A stretch of DNA of 64,000 nt from the NCBI GenBank assembly GCA_001600615.1, contig BCKK01000005.1, positions 558,001 through 622,000 of the forward strand. Reading direction: 5' to 3'. This DNA comes from Dioszegia crocea. Taxonomy: Eukaryota; Basidiomycota; Tremellomycetes; Tremellales; Bulleribasidiaceae. Below are positions 1-11,220 of the stretch, in pieces. Each line of letters opens with the position of its first letter. Within the stretch, counting starts at the first letter, position 1. The notes beneath the pieces were generated by a model. That model did not search any database. It saw nothing but the letters and a program-made list of their open reading frames with translations, and was not told where the DNA came from. The translations under genes were made by a program, and so were the position numbers.

Positions 1-1025
1 TCGACATCATCAAGCGTGATCTTACTTCCCCATTCCTCTTCCGCGATGATCCTCGTTTCGGCCGCGGTGTGCCTTGCACCAAGAATGGCCAGGAGGGTGT
101 TCTCCGAGATGCCATCTGCATCATCGTAAGCCTGCTTTTGATCAAACTGCATAGATTGTGGCTGACAAAGACAGGCTGAAGTAGACCTCAACCTCAGGAA
201 GCGAGACCACGAGGAAGACGTCTCCAACGGCGTCACTTCCAGCTTCGAGCAGGCCTCACACGACCCTTACTACGACGAGGACGACGAGGATGTTGCTGAG
301 GCCGAGGAAGGGTCTGACGAGGCGGCTTATGATGAGAACATGGAGAAGCGCCTGCTTGGACACACTCCCGGAAACAACAAGGGGAACTTACTTGGCAAGG
401 TGAGTCTCGTCTTATCGTTGTATATGAATATCTCTGACGATTGTAGACTCTCAGCAACCTCGCAGACGGCATCAAGACTCGTAACCTCCTCGGTGGTCTG
501 GGCGGACTCGGCGGTAGCTCGGGCGGCCTCTCCCAGATGAAGCAGCTCCAGCAGCTCGACGCACTCAAGCAGCTCGGTGCACTCAACCAATTCGGCGGTG
601 CAGGCGGTGCCAGGCAGCCCGGTGCAGGCCGCGTTGGCTCCGACGGTCCTCTCGGAGGTGTAGGCGGAGCAGGCGGTCTCGGTGGTATTCTGGGTCGTGA
701 TCACGGTCTCGGCGAAGTGAGTCGGCTTGATGCCAACACATGATGGTAATGACTGACAACTCCAGTCCCGAAGCCGTTTGGAGGAACTCATGAGCTCCAT
801 CGCTCTCTCGTCTCGATCTCTGCCTGTAAGTCCACTCTCTCAGTTCGTGATACTCGGCTGACCACTCAGACCTCCGAGATTGCCGCCCGACAGCTCGATG
901 CCATCCTTGAGAAGTTGTCTACCCCTGAAGGCGCCAAGCTCCTCGGCGGGGGTCACCACAAGCGACTACACGCCCTCGAATCCTTGACTGGCCAACTCGG
1001 CAAAGTCGGCGGCGGCCGTCACTAG
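1..1025 (+). CDS. Gly/Gln-rich protein with KR sites, 5' end missing
   Basis: The reading frame is open from base 3 and ends at TAG 1023-1025. Four introns with standard borders were read, starting near 124, 400, 716 and 824. I do not recognise a family. The visible part has an acidic stretch (YYDEDDED), then a Gly-rich and Leu/Gln-rich low-complexity middle, then a helical C-terminus ending GKVGGGRH. Lys-Arg pairs occur at least four times (IIKRD, RKRD, MEKRLL, HKRLH), which could be Kex2 sites if the protein is secreted. The N-terminus, and so any signal peptide, is outside the window. The gene is real by splice structure; its function is unknown. Confidence 0.7.
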
Positions 1026-1246
1026 TGTCTTCTCAAACAAACGGTAAGTCAGGCAATCGCTATGATTCTGAATCCTTGGCTGACGCCGAAGCAGGTCCCG
1101 ATCTGGATGTGTAGAGCTCTTCTAATGTCTGCTTCTTGTTTGTGTTTGTGGGCAATCAGTTCCAATGTACTATTTCCGTTCGCTCTCATCTTCTGTCACC
1201 GAGCCTGCAAGTCTTACTGCTACATTGCCGACCAATTAGTCCTACA
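1026..1246. other. Convergent 3' intergenic spacer
   Basis: About 220 bp between two converging genes. It holds the 3' untranslated regions. I see no further gene or clear repeat. Confidence 0.5.
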
Positions 1247-4200
1247 CTACATTCCTCCTTCTTCTCCAAAGTCCATAGGTAATGGCGCCTGATCCGTGAA
1301 CATTGCCCCGTAATCAAAGCTTCCCTCCTCTAGCAAGCTTAGAATGGTAGCAGCAGATCTGCGAAATGTCAGCTTTTGCCAGCAAGCAGCAATATTGGCG
1401 TGATAAAAACTTACAGGCCCTGGTTCTCCCCACCCTTCAGTCCATCACTGACACTATCCATCCCTTCTCCAGCCAACATTTCCCCTCCAAACCCATTCGA
1501 TCCACCAAAGTCAAAGTTCAGGCCAGATCCCAGCATAGGCTGATCTTGCCCTGACGAGCCCTCACCATATTGCCCCATCTCGCTTAGCCCCATTCCATTC
1601 ATTCCCGTCCCAACGCCCATCCCGCTCATATCCCCCAGACCATTACCCTGGATATTGATGGAGAAGTCGTTATATCCTCCATCAGTCTGGGGAAGATCCA
1701 TTCCAGGTGTAGATCCAGAGAATGAGTTCCGGCCATTCCCATTTTGGCCACTACCGCCTACACTCCCCAGTGTCCCATTGAGGTAATCGACCGATGAAGA
1801 ACCGTTGTTGGCTATACCGCCCAGATCGAATGATTCGGTAGGCGGACTCATAGCGTCGAAGTATTTATCGGTATTGAATAGTGCGTCCAGGTCGGTATTA
1901 CCATTATCGAGACCTAGACTGAGACCAGAACGGTGGGTCGGTCGAGAGGAGGTAGGGTTTGAGTTGTTGAAGGGGGGCAGAGAGCCAGTGGGGAGTATAT
2001 GGTTCTGACCAGCCGACATGATGTCTTCCCCAGAAGTGAATGCGGCAGGGGATGAGGAGTTGGCACGGGTCGTGCTTGGAGAAGGGGTATAGCGCTTGTG
2101 GACAGGTCGTAACCATGCTGGAGAGGGTCGGTTGCTGCCATCTGGGACCCGAGGTGAGTCTACCGGTATGTTGCAAACTGGAGTGTGAGCTAGTGTCCCA
2201 TCCTCTCGAGAAAAAAGGAGAGGGAGGTGAAAGCTCACTTCGACAGAACTCGTCGATGATATCCGCACTTCGCAGACCGCAAAGGTATCTCCCTGAGAAC
2301 CTCCTCAACAGCCCGACGCAAGATCTCAGACCCTCAATAGCGGGCGAGACGAGCGGTCTGAAATCGGCATTTCGGCAGTTTAGGTTGACGGCAACGAGGG
2401 TTCGGCCAGCTTGTGCCAGTTGATGGATCACATGAACACCATCTGCGCGTGAGTCAGCTCTTGGCTCTGGCAAATGACATGAGCGTCTAGCTTACAGTAC
2501 GTCATCATCCCTCTTTGACTGATATGGACGTGGTCGGCAATGATGGTCAAAGCGCACTGCATCGCTTTCCGACTCATCTCCAGATGTCGTCCTCTATCTT
2601 CGGCCGTAGAGGCAGGCATGACAACGAAGCCGGAGAAGCGATGTCGGTAGATGATCATCTTGACGAGATGTTGGAGCTAATGAGTGTCAGTGAGATGTCC
2701 AAGCTTAGCGTCTGGATTAGGATGTCAATAGCTTACGCAGTGAAGCCTCTCGGCCTGAGTGATCCGGATCGGATCTCGACTCCCCGTAGTTTCCTGATCA
2801 TATTGCCAATATTTTGGTAATATCCTCTCCCACTCATCCAGCAAATCCTCCTCCTCTCGTAGATCGTGCTGAGTGGATCGTCGGGCGATAGTGGCGGCTG
2901 CACGCGCAAGGAATGGGGATGTAGGGAAAGTGGACGGTTGAGTCGCAGCATCGAGGACACCCTGGCAGTATCAGCGTGTACAGCTCCGAAGAATCACAGT
3001 ACTCACCTCCAAGATTACGTGTAATCTGATCGCAGCGACAAAGGCGTTCAACCTCGACTTGGTCTCGCTCGGCTGCTCAATGACACCCTCCGGAGTGAGA
3101 TAATCGTCATCAACAATAAGCGGTTCGGTCACGTCGCAGTCTCGAAGATGGATGATTGGAGGCCGTCCGAAAAGTGCTGGTGTACATATTAGCTGTGATG
3201 CTCAATCTATGAAAAATAGATTTCTAGCTCACCAGCTGATTGTTTATCCCACGAATAGATAGCCCAGAAAGTGCGCTGCGGAATCAGCATTTCGAACCTC
3301 TCTCATTGAACAAGCAACGCAAGCTCACCTTCCTGGTCTCCTTTTCGATAGCATCGAAATGGTCATACCCATCTACACTCCTGTGTAGCCCTCCGTCTAG
3401 ACACAGCGTAATGCTCTCCGCCTGGAGCGCAAACGCCTTGCTTAGGTTCCCCAGCCCGAAGGCATAAATTGCCGCCAAGAACGCTGCCTGCGTAGAGTAC
3501 AATGTCGGCCGATCCGCAGCAGGTAGATCTCTCAACCGCTTAAACAGCTCAAAATACGTCTTTCCCGCCGTACTGGGATCGGTCGCATTGGCGCGAACGC
3601 GAGGATCGTCGACGTGCCTCGAGGAGAGGGTGCAGACCGCAACGATAAAGCAAGCGAAGCCCGGTTCGCCCCATTGATTTGGGTTCGCATAATCTGCAAG
3701 GAAGGAGGGAACGTGGAGGAATGGCCAGAGGAGGTGGGAGGTCGATAGATAACACCTGACCAAGGTATCCATGAGATCTGGAGGGATCACAGAGGTGATG
3801 ACCTTCCAGGATGCTTCGGGATTCAGAGTTTGGTGTGGCCGAGGTGCCCGATCTGGGAAGAAACGATTCTTTTGTGGTGTGGCAGAATCGTCTGGAGTTT
3901 GACCAGCTTTGGAACGGGAAGAAGAGGATGAGCGATGTTGGGCTGATGGTCGGTGCTGTGATGAAGCCCGGCGGCCGGTATTGTCGCCTGGTGAATTGCC
4001 AGTCAGGGGTGGCGATGTGCTGGTGGGACCATCGGGACCTGATTCTTGTTGAGAGACGTTGGCCGCAGTGAGCGAGAGGAGTAGTGGGAAGCCGGATGTA
4101 GCACCTGAATCCGGTCAGCAAGGATACGAAGACCAAATGGGCGTAGACTCACCTTGCCATTTTGCCTGCCCTATTTCATCTTCATAGAAGAAACTCATGC

Positions 4201-5080
4201 CCTCCATCTTCTTTGCCATGGCATCTACTCCTTCCTCTTGCCTCCTTCCCCTTGTCTGCTGTCCTACACCTGTGCCCGAGAATGATCCCCAGCGCGGAGC
4301 CAGGGTCTCGCTCGATCCCATCATCCCCGTTGAGTTCAGGCCCGGTAAGCCTTTCCCGCCTGGATTCAACGACCCATTCGTGGTCGCTGACGCCACCCAC
4401 TGCTGCAATGCCGACGTCGATGCTCCACTCAGGTCAAATTGCCCGGCAGTTGGTCCTAGGCTTGACCCAGCGCCGATCAGCGCATCCGGCGATACGCCTA
4501 CTCCGTCTCCGCCTCGGCCCTCTTTCATCCCCACACCCACGCCTCCGCCAAGCCGGGCATCGAGCGACGACAGGAATGCATTGTGGACATTCGGCGGTAC
4601 GTCCCGCAACATCGACTCGAGAGCGGCCAATCTCGCCTCAAGGGCAGTCTGGTCCCTCTCCCTCGGCGGGCTGTGCGGCCGTTTAATCCCGCTCGTCGAG
4701 CTACTCCTCTGTCCGCCGTCGAGGGGTTTGGGCTTGGTGACAGTCCGTCGAGAGGGTGTATGGAATGTACACTCATTCTTGGTCGCCTGACATGGTCCGC
4801 AGGGTTGCTGAGTATCGCACCGGATCTTGCGCTTCCGACATCGGTCGCAGGCATGTGCCAGGCGCAGTCGGGGACGTTTAGCAGACCCCTCGCCAGAGTC
4901 TCCCTGGCCGTCCGCGCCATCAAGCGTGTCGTCTCCCTCGCCATCGTCATCCGAGTAATGCTCTGCAATTTCGTGTATATCCTCGGAAATGGCCGGTTTC
5001 ACCTCGTTCAGAGACGCAGGGATATGGCTGGAAGCGGAAGCCGCTGGAGCAGATTTGCCAGGCTGGCGTGCTGGGTCCAT
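1247..5080 (-). CDS. Zn2Cys6 fungal transcription factor
   Basis: A nuclear DNA-binding regulator. The start at 5080 (MDPARQ) precedes an acidic stretch and a complete zinc cluster with spacing CX2CX6CX5CX2CX6C ([13 protein letters not shown] then PCGPC). The long middle carries the fungal-specific regulatory domain (PF04082 type), with blocks such as [17 protein letters not shown] and [11 protein letters not shown]. The C-terminus is rich in Asn, Gly, Ser and Met and looks like an activation tail. About ten short introns are needed; exon 1 is 4153-5080 and exon 2 begins at 4104. The last intron donor overlaps an in-frame TAA at 1411-1413; splicing adds an acidic tail ending at TAG 1247-1249. 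The protein is roughly 1,050-1,100 residues. Its neighbours are a sugar transporter and a dioxygenase, so local pathway control is possible but unproven. Confidence 0.9.
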
Positions 5081-5364
5081 TGTAATAAAGCTGGACGGGA
5101 GCGTGAATGAATGTGAGAGATAAGGTAGACAAAGGCTTGACAGGCTCTTGGCTGGACTGATTACAGTGACGTGGGATTTTAGGCCGGGCTTGGATGTGAT
5201 ACCGGCCCGGTGCCTGTATCTTGCGTTTTCGCTGGACATCTGACATGTACGAGTACATCTAACAAGACCCAGCTCTATCAATCACCTAGCCTACCACATC
5301 TATAATGAATCTCTATTGACAAGTAGATCTACACCTAAACCCGAAATCCAACCCACTACAGCCA

Positions 5365-7225
5365 CTATCGAGCAACAACAGGCACGACGGTCGCATCCGC
5401 TTCATCCTTGAAGTCCCCGGCCTCCATGTCTCCGTCAACCTCCTTGGTAGTTGCGCCAGGGATGATATCATCCGCGAAGGTGTACTTTCGGAAAGCACGA
5501 GTGGGGATACGCTCGGCATATAAGTGGTCGAGCTGCTCCAAGCTGAAGCCCTTGGTCTCGGGGACGAAGAAGAAGGTCCAAATGACAGTGATGACGGAGA
5601 AGGCGCCCCAGATGAATCCCTATGATATTAGCACAGCTCTCGAGTATAGGAAAGTTGACTCACAATCTTACTTCCGAGGTTTCCAAAGCCGACGTCCTGG
5701 ATGTAGGGAGATACAGAGGTGATGAGAAGCGAAACGCCAAACCCGAAGAAGGTAGCGACGGCGAGTACCTTCTCACGGCCTGAAGTAGGAGCTGCCTCGG
5801 TCGTGATGATCCAGACGATGGGAGATTGAGCACCGAAGCTGGCGTACCAGAGGAAGATGAGGGCGATGGAGGCTTTCTGAGTAGAGTCGCTTGGGGTAGA
5901 AATCGCAGTCGTCAAAACGGCGACGAGCAACAGGCAGGCGGCGCAGAAGGCAGCGGTGGAGATCATGATGCGGCGTCGACCTGTGTAGTCGACGAGGAAG
6001 CCACCAGCGATGATGGCAACTGAAAGTCAGCTTAAAATCCAAGTTTTACGAAAAAAGACTTCACTCACCGTAATACAGACAGTACAGACCCATTATGACT
6101 GGGAAAACGTCCGTCACGCCAGTGCCAATAAGGAAAGACACAATGTATGAGTTCATATAGCTGCTCCTATAAGAGCGTCAGCGCTGCCACAAGAAAGCCG
6201 AGACAGACTTACCCTTGAGCTTGTTGAAGACTTTGAATGCCGACGGCGATGAGGAGACGTCGCAAACCGGGACCGTGTGTAAGATCTTTCCACGATGAGG
6301 AGTTGGCGAGGATCTGCTCCTGCTCGTACGATAGGCGAATCTTCTCGCAATACTCGGTAGCGTTGGCAGCTTCAGACCCAAGTAGCTTGCGAGCAGCAAC
6401 TTCAGCTTCGGCTTGACGCCTGAAAAAGATCAGCGTTTGACAAGGGGTCAAAAATTGTAACTCACCCGTTCAGAACTAGCCATCGAGGACTCTCGGGCAC
6501 TAGAGGGGTGACGAGGATCATAAGACCAGGAGCGACGAGCTGAATGCCCATGGGGATGAGGTAAGAGGATTTGGAGTCCATGGTGGAGGTGGCGAAGACG
6601 CAGCCGGACGCGATAAGGACTCCGATGATTTGGACATTCTGGTAAAGCGAAATTCCTAGTCCTCGAGCAGAGGCTGGCGATGTCTCTGACAGATAGACGG
6701 GTACAATGTTCACGACCATTCCCATTGCGATAGAGGCGATGACCTTGCCGACGACGAATTGAGAGAAGCGAGCGGTGGAACCGATACCACTGGTGACCTC
6801 GATGATGACACCGACTGTAGAAATGGCGGCAGTGACCATGAGCGCGAGTCGTCGACCGAGGCGGTTGTTGACGTAGGCAGCAATCGCGCATCCCACCACT
6901 GAGATGATCAGCTGAGGTGCAGACAGGGCGAAGGGGAGGCGACACTCACTGATACCCGCGCTTTGAACACTTGAACCAGCAGACACCTGCGACGTTGTGA
7001 GATTGCAAGTCTCAACGCCGAGTGCGCTTGTCGTGCAGGATCCATAGTCCCTCAAGAATCTGGGGGACCCGAGGATAGTTCCCCACCATCCATTGTCAAA
7101 GCCCTGTACACGTCAGCACACGATCATTTTTGAAAGAGGTGACTTACGAATAGAAGAGCACCAATCGACGCCAGTATCATACACCCCAGACTCTGAGGAG
7201 TGAGGCCGGAAAATGCGTTCTTCAT
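5365..7225 (-). CDS. MFS sugar transporter
   Basis: A plasma-membrane sugar/proton symporter of the Sugar_tr family (PF00083). It starts at 7225 (MKNAFSGLTPQSLG); the first intron falls just before GFDNGWWGTILG, the usual first-helix motif. Family blocks follow in order: NRLGRRLALM after helix 2, VYLSETSPASARG, VPESPRWLVLNG, and VPETKGFSLEQLD before the cytosolic tail, which ends PVVAR at TAG 5365-5367. Length and twelve-helix layout are normal. The substrate cannot be told from sequence. It is transcribed away from the dioxygenase at 7824 across a shared 598-bp promoter and lies directly downstream of that promoter's paired GATA sites. Confidence 0.92.
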
Positions 7226-7823
7226 CTTGAGCAAGTGTGCGGTTGTCGGCGAATGAGAGTAAGTGAATTGATGAAATCTCACCTTAGGATGGGGTCATCT
7301 TATTATGACCTGAACTCTTGTCTGTCGCCAGAACGAGGACAGCGGCTTCGGTCTCCGGTAGTCAGCTGATAGGGTCGCGAGGCCGCATTTGCGGAGGCTC
7401 CTGCCGAGCTTCACAAGGTAAATGCTTTGAGTCGGGTGTCGATGGACACTCGACAGACCCAAAGTTCCGGAGTGACCTTGATTATTCGGATAAACACTGG
7501 ATAAACCTGATTGCAGCCTACGGCATGAGTCGACCGCCCTTCTAACTCCTCTATTTCCGCATTATAAGCCTTATCAGGAGTGGTTAGACTGATAAGATAG
7601 GATGTCCGGAGTTGGCAGAGTGGATGTTTGTGCCGTACGTCGGTGCTATCTGCCGACAACCGCTGGATTTGGACCGGGCCATCGGGATCTTTGCCGTCAG
7701 CTACCGACACTTCCGACGCTCAAGCGACGTCAAGCACACTTCTGCTGTCTTTAATACACCTCTGGCGAGTTCAGTATGTGACCATCAACCTCTTCATTCA
7801 TCGTTTCATCCCTCGTCATAATC
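7226..7823. promoter_or_regulatory. Divergent promoter with paired GATA inverted repeat
   Basis: This 598-bp space separates the start codons of the MFS carrier (minus) and the dioxygenase (plus). It holds a perfect 8-bp inverted repeat, cttatcag at 7570-7577 and ctgataag at 7589-7596, spaced by 11 bp. Each arm contains a GATA core. A third GATA core follows in cggataaac near 7490. GATA factors are known nitrogen and light regulators in fungi; use here is inference. Confidence 0.5.
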
Positions 7824-9170
7824 ATGGCATCGCAAACTACCACATCGACTGAGACTGCTGCCCGAAGTGGGACTCTTCGATTGCGACCTGATGTTGCGGA
7901 GTGGCAAGAGCAGCTAAATCGAGACGGTGAGTCTTTTTGAGCTAGTAAATGTTGTCAACCTGTGTGGATGAGGCCATGAGTATTGAGCTGACTGGATTAG
8001 GTTGGTGTGTTATCAAGGGCGTTATCCCCAAGGAGCGAGCTCTGTCTTACATTGATCAAAGCTACGCCTTCATGGAGGGTTTTGGTTTGGGCTTTGATCG
8101 CAATGATCGCTCAACTTGGACTGCTGACAAGATGCCATTCTTTTACAAAGGGTATGTGATAACTCCAGATGAGATACTGTTTGGGCTACGCTGATGATGT
8201 AAGAGGGCTATATGTCAATTTTGGTTCTGGGCACGAGCAGTTCGTTTGGGACATCAAGTGAGCAATTTTTAGTCTCATCTCTTACGACGCTAATGAATCA
8301 AGGCAGGACCCCGCTTTGGTCGCTAAGTTCCAGGAGCTCTGGGGCACTGAAGAATTGCTAGCGTCTTTCGGTGAGATTTCATTCAGCCTGACTGGGGGTT
8401 AGAACTGATCAATCTCAGATGGCTTCAACCTATCCCTACCCTTCCCCGACCGCCCAGTCGAGGACTTCAAACCATGGCCACATGTAGACCAAAGTCCTCT
8501 TGTCAAGGGTCTGCACTGCGTTCAGGGTATCATGAACTTGACTCCGAATGGACCTGATGATGGTGGATTGATGGTGAGTATTCTCCAGCTTTACCTTGGT
8601 CGAAGCTGATCGTCAGGTCTTGAAAGGATCCTCTGCGCTCTACACTCAGCTCTTCGATGCCTTTGAGGACAAGAAGCCCGAGGGTGGGTGGAACCGCCAC
8701 GATCGACATGACCATTCACCCGAGCAGATTCAGTGGTTGATGGATCATGGGTGCGAGTACCACAAGGTGACTGCGGAGCCCGGAGATTTGCTCTTGTGGG
8801 ATAGTGTGAGTCTTGGTTCGTTGCTCAGTATTGCGTCTTGCTCACCTGTCAGCGATGTGTACATTATGGAGCTACCCCGTCATCAGACAACCCGCGATTC
8901 GCAACTTGTGAGTACATATCATAAGTGAGCTCGCTGACGATAGATGTCTGCTATAAGCCCGCATCTCTCGCTACCCCTGAAGTTCTGGCCAAGCGGAAGG
9001 AAGCCTGGGATACCAAGACGGAGACGACCCATGACCCCATCACTTTCAACATGAACGCTCGTCGACCACCTCCTGGACACCCGTCGTCAGATCACATCAA
9101 GGTCACTCAGCTGCAAGAGCCTAAGCTCACTCAGCTGGGGAAGAAGCTGGCGGGAGTTGTAGCTTGGTAG
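7824..9170 (+). CDS. PhyH-type 2-oxoglutarate/Fe(II) dioxygenase
   Basis: A non-haem iron oxygenase of the phytanoyl-CoA dioxygenase (PhyH) fold. It would use O2 and 2-oxoglutarate to hydroxylate a small organic substrate. It starts at 7824 (MASQTTTSTETAARSG) and ends at TAG 9168-9170, with several 45-60-bp introns. The iron ligands are visible as HVD in PHVDQSP and the distal His in RCVHYGA; the 2-oxoglutarate Arg is likely that of NPRFATYVCY. GDLLLWDS precedes the distal His, as usual in the family. No organelle signal is evident. Divergent pairing with a sugar carrier and a nearby Zn2Cys6 regulator suggests an inducible uptake-plus-oxidation unit. The substrate is unknown. Confidence 0.85.
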
Positions 9171-9517
9171 TTGTTGATTGAGTATAGATGCACGAGTATA
9201 TAGATACGCATGATGTTGGGATTCATCAGTCGCTGCACGTGGTCGTCAAGTTAAAGCTCAAAGGATCTAGCTAGAGCAGGCAGACATACTGTATAGCTAG
9301 CTAGAATTGAATGATGAACATGTACATGCTACGTAGCGCTCAGCTGACGCTTCCAGAAAATCTAGCTAGCTATACTACAGATCGGGAATTATAAGAGAAC
9401 CGGGTGAGATTCTTGACTGTATTACAACAACTTGCCCCTCCTGCACCGCAGCTTCACCACTCGTCGCGCTTCTCGCTCTGCTTCGGATCTCCACCTGACG
9501 CCCGCTCATCGGGCCCA
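9171..9517. other. Convergent spacer with 15-bp inverted repeat
   Basis: A 347-bp space between converging genes. It carries the perfect inverted repeat listed separately (9291-9305 and 9361-9375) and several extra ctagctag tracts. No gene was seen. Confidence 0.5.
9291..9375. repeat. Perfect 15-bp inverted repeat, 55-bp spacer
   Basis: gtatagctagctaga at 9291-9305 is the exact reverse complement of tctagctagctatac at 9361-9375. The arms stop cleanly on both sides. It lies between the 3' ends of two converging genes, so it could fold in both transcripts and act near 3'-end formation. Confidence 0.75.
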
Positions 9518-10536
9518 CTAGACCCATCCATGCAGGACCGTCTCTCGATATGACGCGTCCTCAACACCTTCCGCCGTGTTCAATATTTCCCGGATCTGAG
9601 GCGTATCGTCAGCCAACAATCACTTTGGCTTTTTGCCAAATATAGCTCACCTCGTCTGGTGGGTTCAGCCCCCACTTCTGAGCTCGCTCCCAGCGCGCTA
9701 GGCGGGTAATACCAACGCAGGGTCCGTACTTGGATGTCATATCGAAGACTCGCAGGATGTCTGGTAGATCAGCTTTTGCTCTTCGCCTTGATGATGAAAG
9801 TTGACTAACGGTGTACGTTGTTATGAGTGTCTGGTCCGGCATGAACTGACGATTAGCAAAGGCCCGAATTGAAACAGTATAATGAGCGACATTCGGAGCG
9901 TGTAGGTACAAATCGCTCCGTTCCGCATTCGACTAGCCCAGACCAGAGGAAACCTCATTCTTACCACCTCTTCGCACCACCCTTGTAAATCAAAAAATAA
10001 GATTCAAACTTACTAGGCGCTAGTCCACCCATTGCCGCCTTCGCCTCTCGCATCGCCCCATCCCACTTCTTACTCTTCACATCCAGCTTCCACCTCTCGC
10101 CAGCCTTGATCGCAGGTCCAGTAGTGAAGACCTTCGTTTCATCGTCCGTGACGACTACAGCATCATCATCGTCCAGATCCTGGCGAATGTCATCTGTAGA
10201 GACTGATTGGCGTAAAGAGGATTGGCGGGCGGGGGCGGTAGACTTCTTTTTGATGGGGGAGGGGAGGGTAGGCTTCCGACTTCCGAAAGCGAGGGTAGGC
10301 TAGGCGTGTCAGCTATCGATCTCTGTTGATGGGATCATGACCAAGTGGGTATGTCAGAGATGGGAAAGCCAAAGAATGAGGCCAAGCCTCAAATGACGGA
10401 GGGGGTCCGAGCTCGATCGATTTAGGGGAGAAGCCCTATCCCATGCACAGAGGACTTTTTCAACAACTTCAAAACTCACTTGAGCCAGTCCAGCTGCCTT
10501 CTTTGTCTTCGAACTTGAGCTTGCCTTAGGTGCCAT
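9518..10536 (-). CDS. POLD4: DNA polymerase delta subunit 4
   Basis: The small accessory subunit of replicative DNA polymerase delta (Cdm1/p12 family), nuclear. Five exons keep frame exactly: 10480-10536, 10014-10299, 9810-9845, 9651-9772 and 9518-9595, giving 192 residues. The conserved core reads LRVFDMTSKYGPCVGITRLA, then RWERAQKWGLNPPDE, the family signature. An upstream block APIHAGPDTHNNVH matches the fungal pattern leading into the core. Exon 3 has only 36 bases. The N-terminus is basic and holds QPTLAFG, a PCNA-binding-like motif whose Gln ends exon 1. It is longer than the 107-residue human protein because of its N-terminal region. The family call is firm; the borders of exon 3 are my best reading. 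Confidence 0.88.
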
Positions 10537-11220
10537 GTTGTTGAGGTGGAAGAGAGATTGTTTGGGGATTGCGAAGGGAAAGGTTGATTGATTCGGGACC
10601 GGCGCGAATTTCGGACGATATCACTAGGATGGCTTCTTCTTCTTGACCGGCAAGGATTTGGATGTATATCAGCGAGGCACTAGGCGTCGTTTGAGATATT
10701 TGGTACGCTCAGCGATACTAGTTGTGAGGGGAGGAGGGAGAGAAAGAGAAGGAGAAAGTGAGGTGCGTCTCAGAGGAGGCTGGAACCTCGTCATGGGGAA
10801 TAATTTCCGCTTCCGGTAACTATCCACCATCGCCGACGCGCGGAAGTGGCGCCTGGCCGCTGCCACTCTCGAGCGATTGTGCATCTCATTCGACCGCCAA
10901 GACCGTAGTGCTGAAGGGCGAAGCAGCCACTCGACATCCACATCTAGAGTCTAATTGACCTTGTCGCTTAGATCACAGGAACTGGTGAAAAGGAAGGGGC
11001 TTATTACGGCAACGGGGGGAAGATAGTCGATAGGAGAAATCGCGTGATCAAAGGAGCCACCCCTTAATAAGCAGCATCGACAGAACAAAGGAGTGATCTG
11101 ACAAAGCAAGACCCTCGGATACCTGCTATAAGTCACATCGATCTGCATCAAGCGCCCTTGTTCCGCAAAGCCTACTTCCCATCTACCTACCCATACACAT
11201 ACTCCACCCTCTTATCAATC
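10537..11220. promoter_or_regulatory. Divergent promoter region
   Basis: A 684-bp space between POLD4 (minus) and the two-module gene (plus). A TATAAG element at 11127-11132 lies 94 bp before the start at 11221. I see no extra gene. Confidence 0.4.

Noticed and set aside
6930..6970. Possible 38-base intron in the MFS carrier at gtgagtgtcg
   Set aside because: Its removal breaks the frame, and the unspliced sequence reads through normally.
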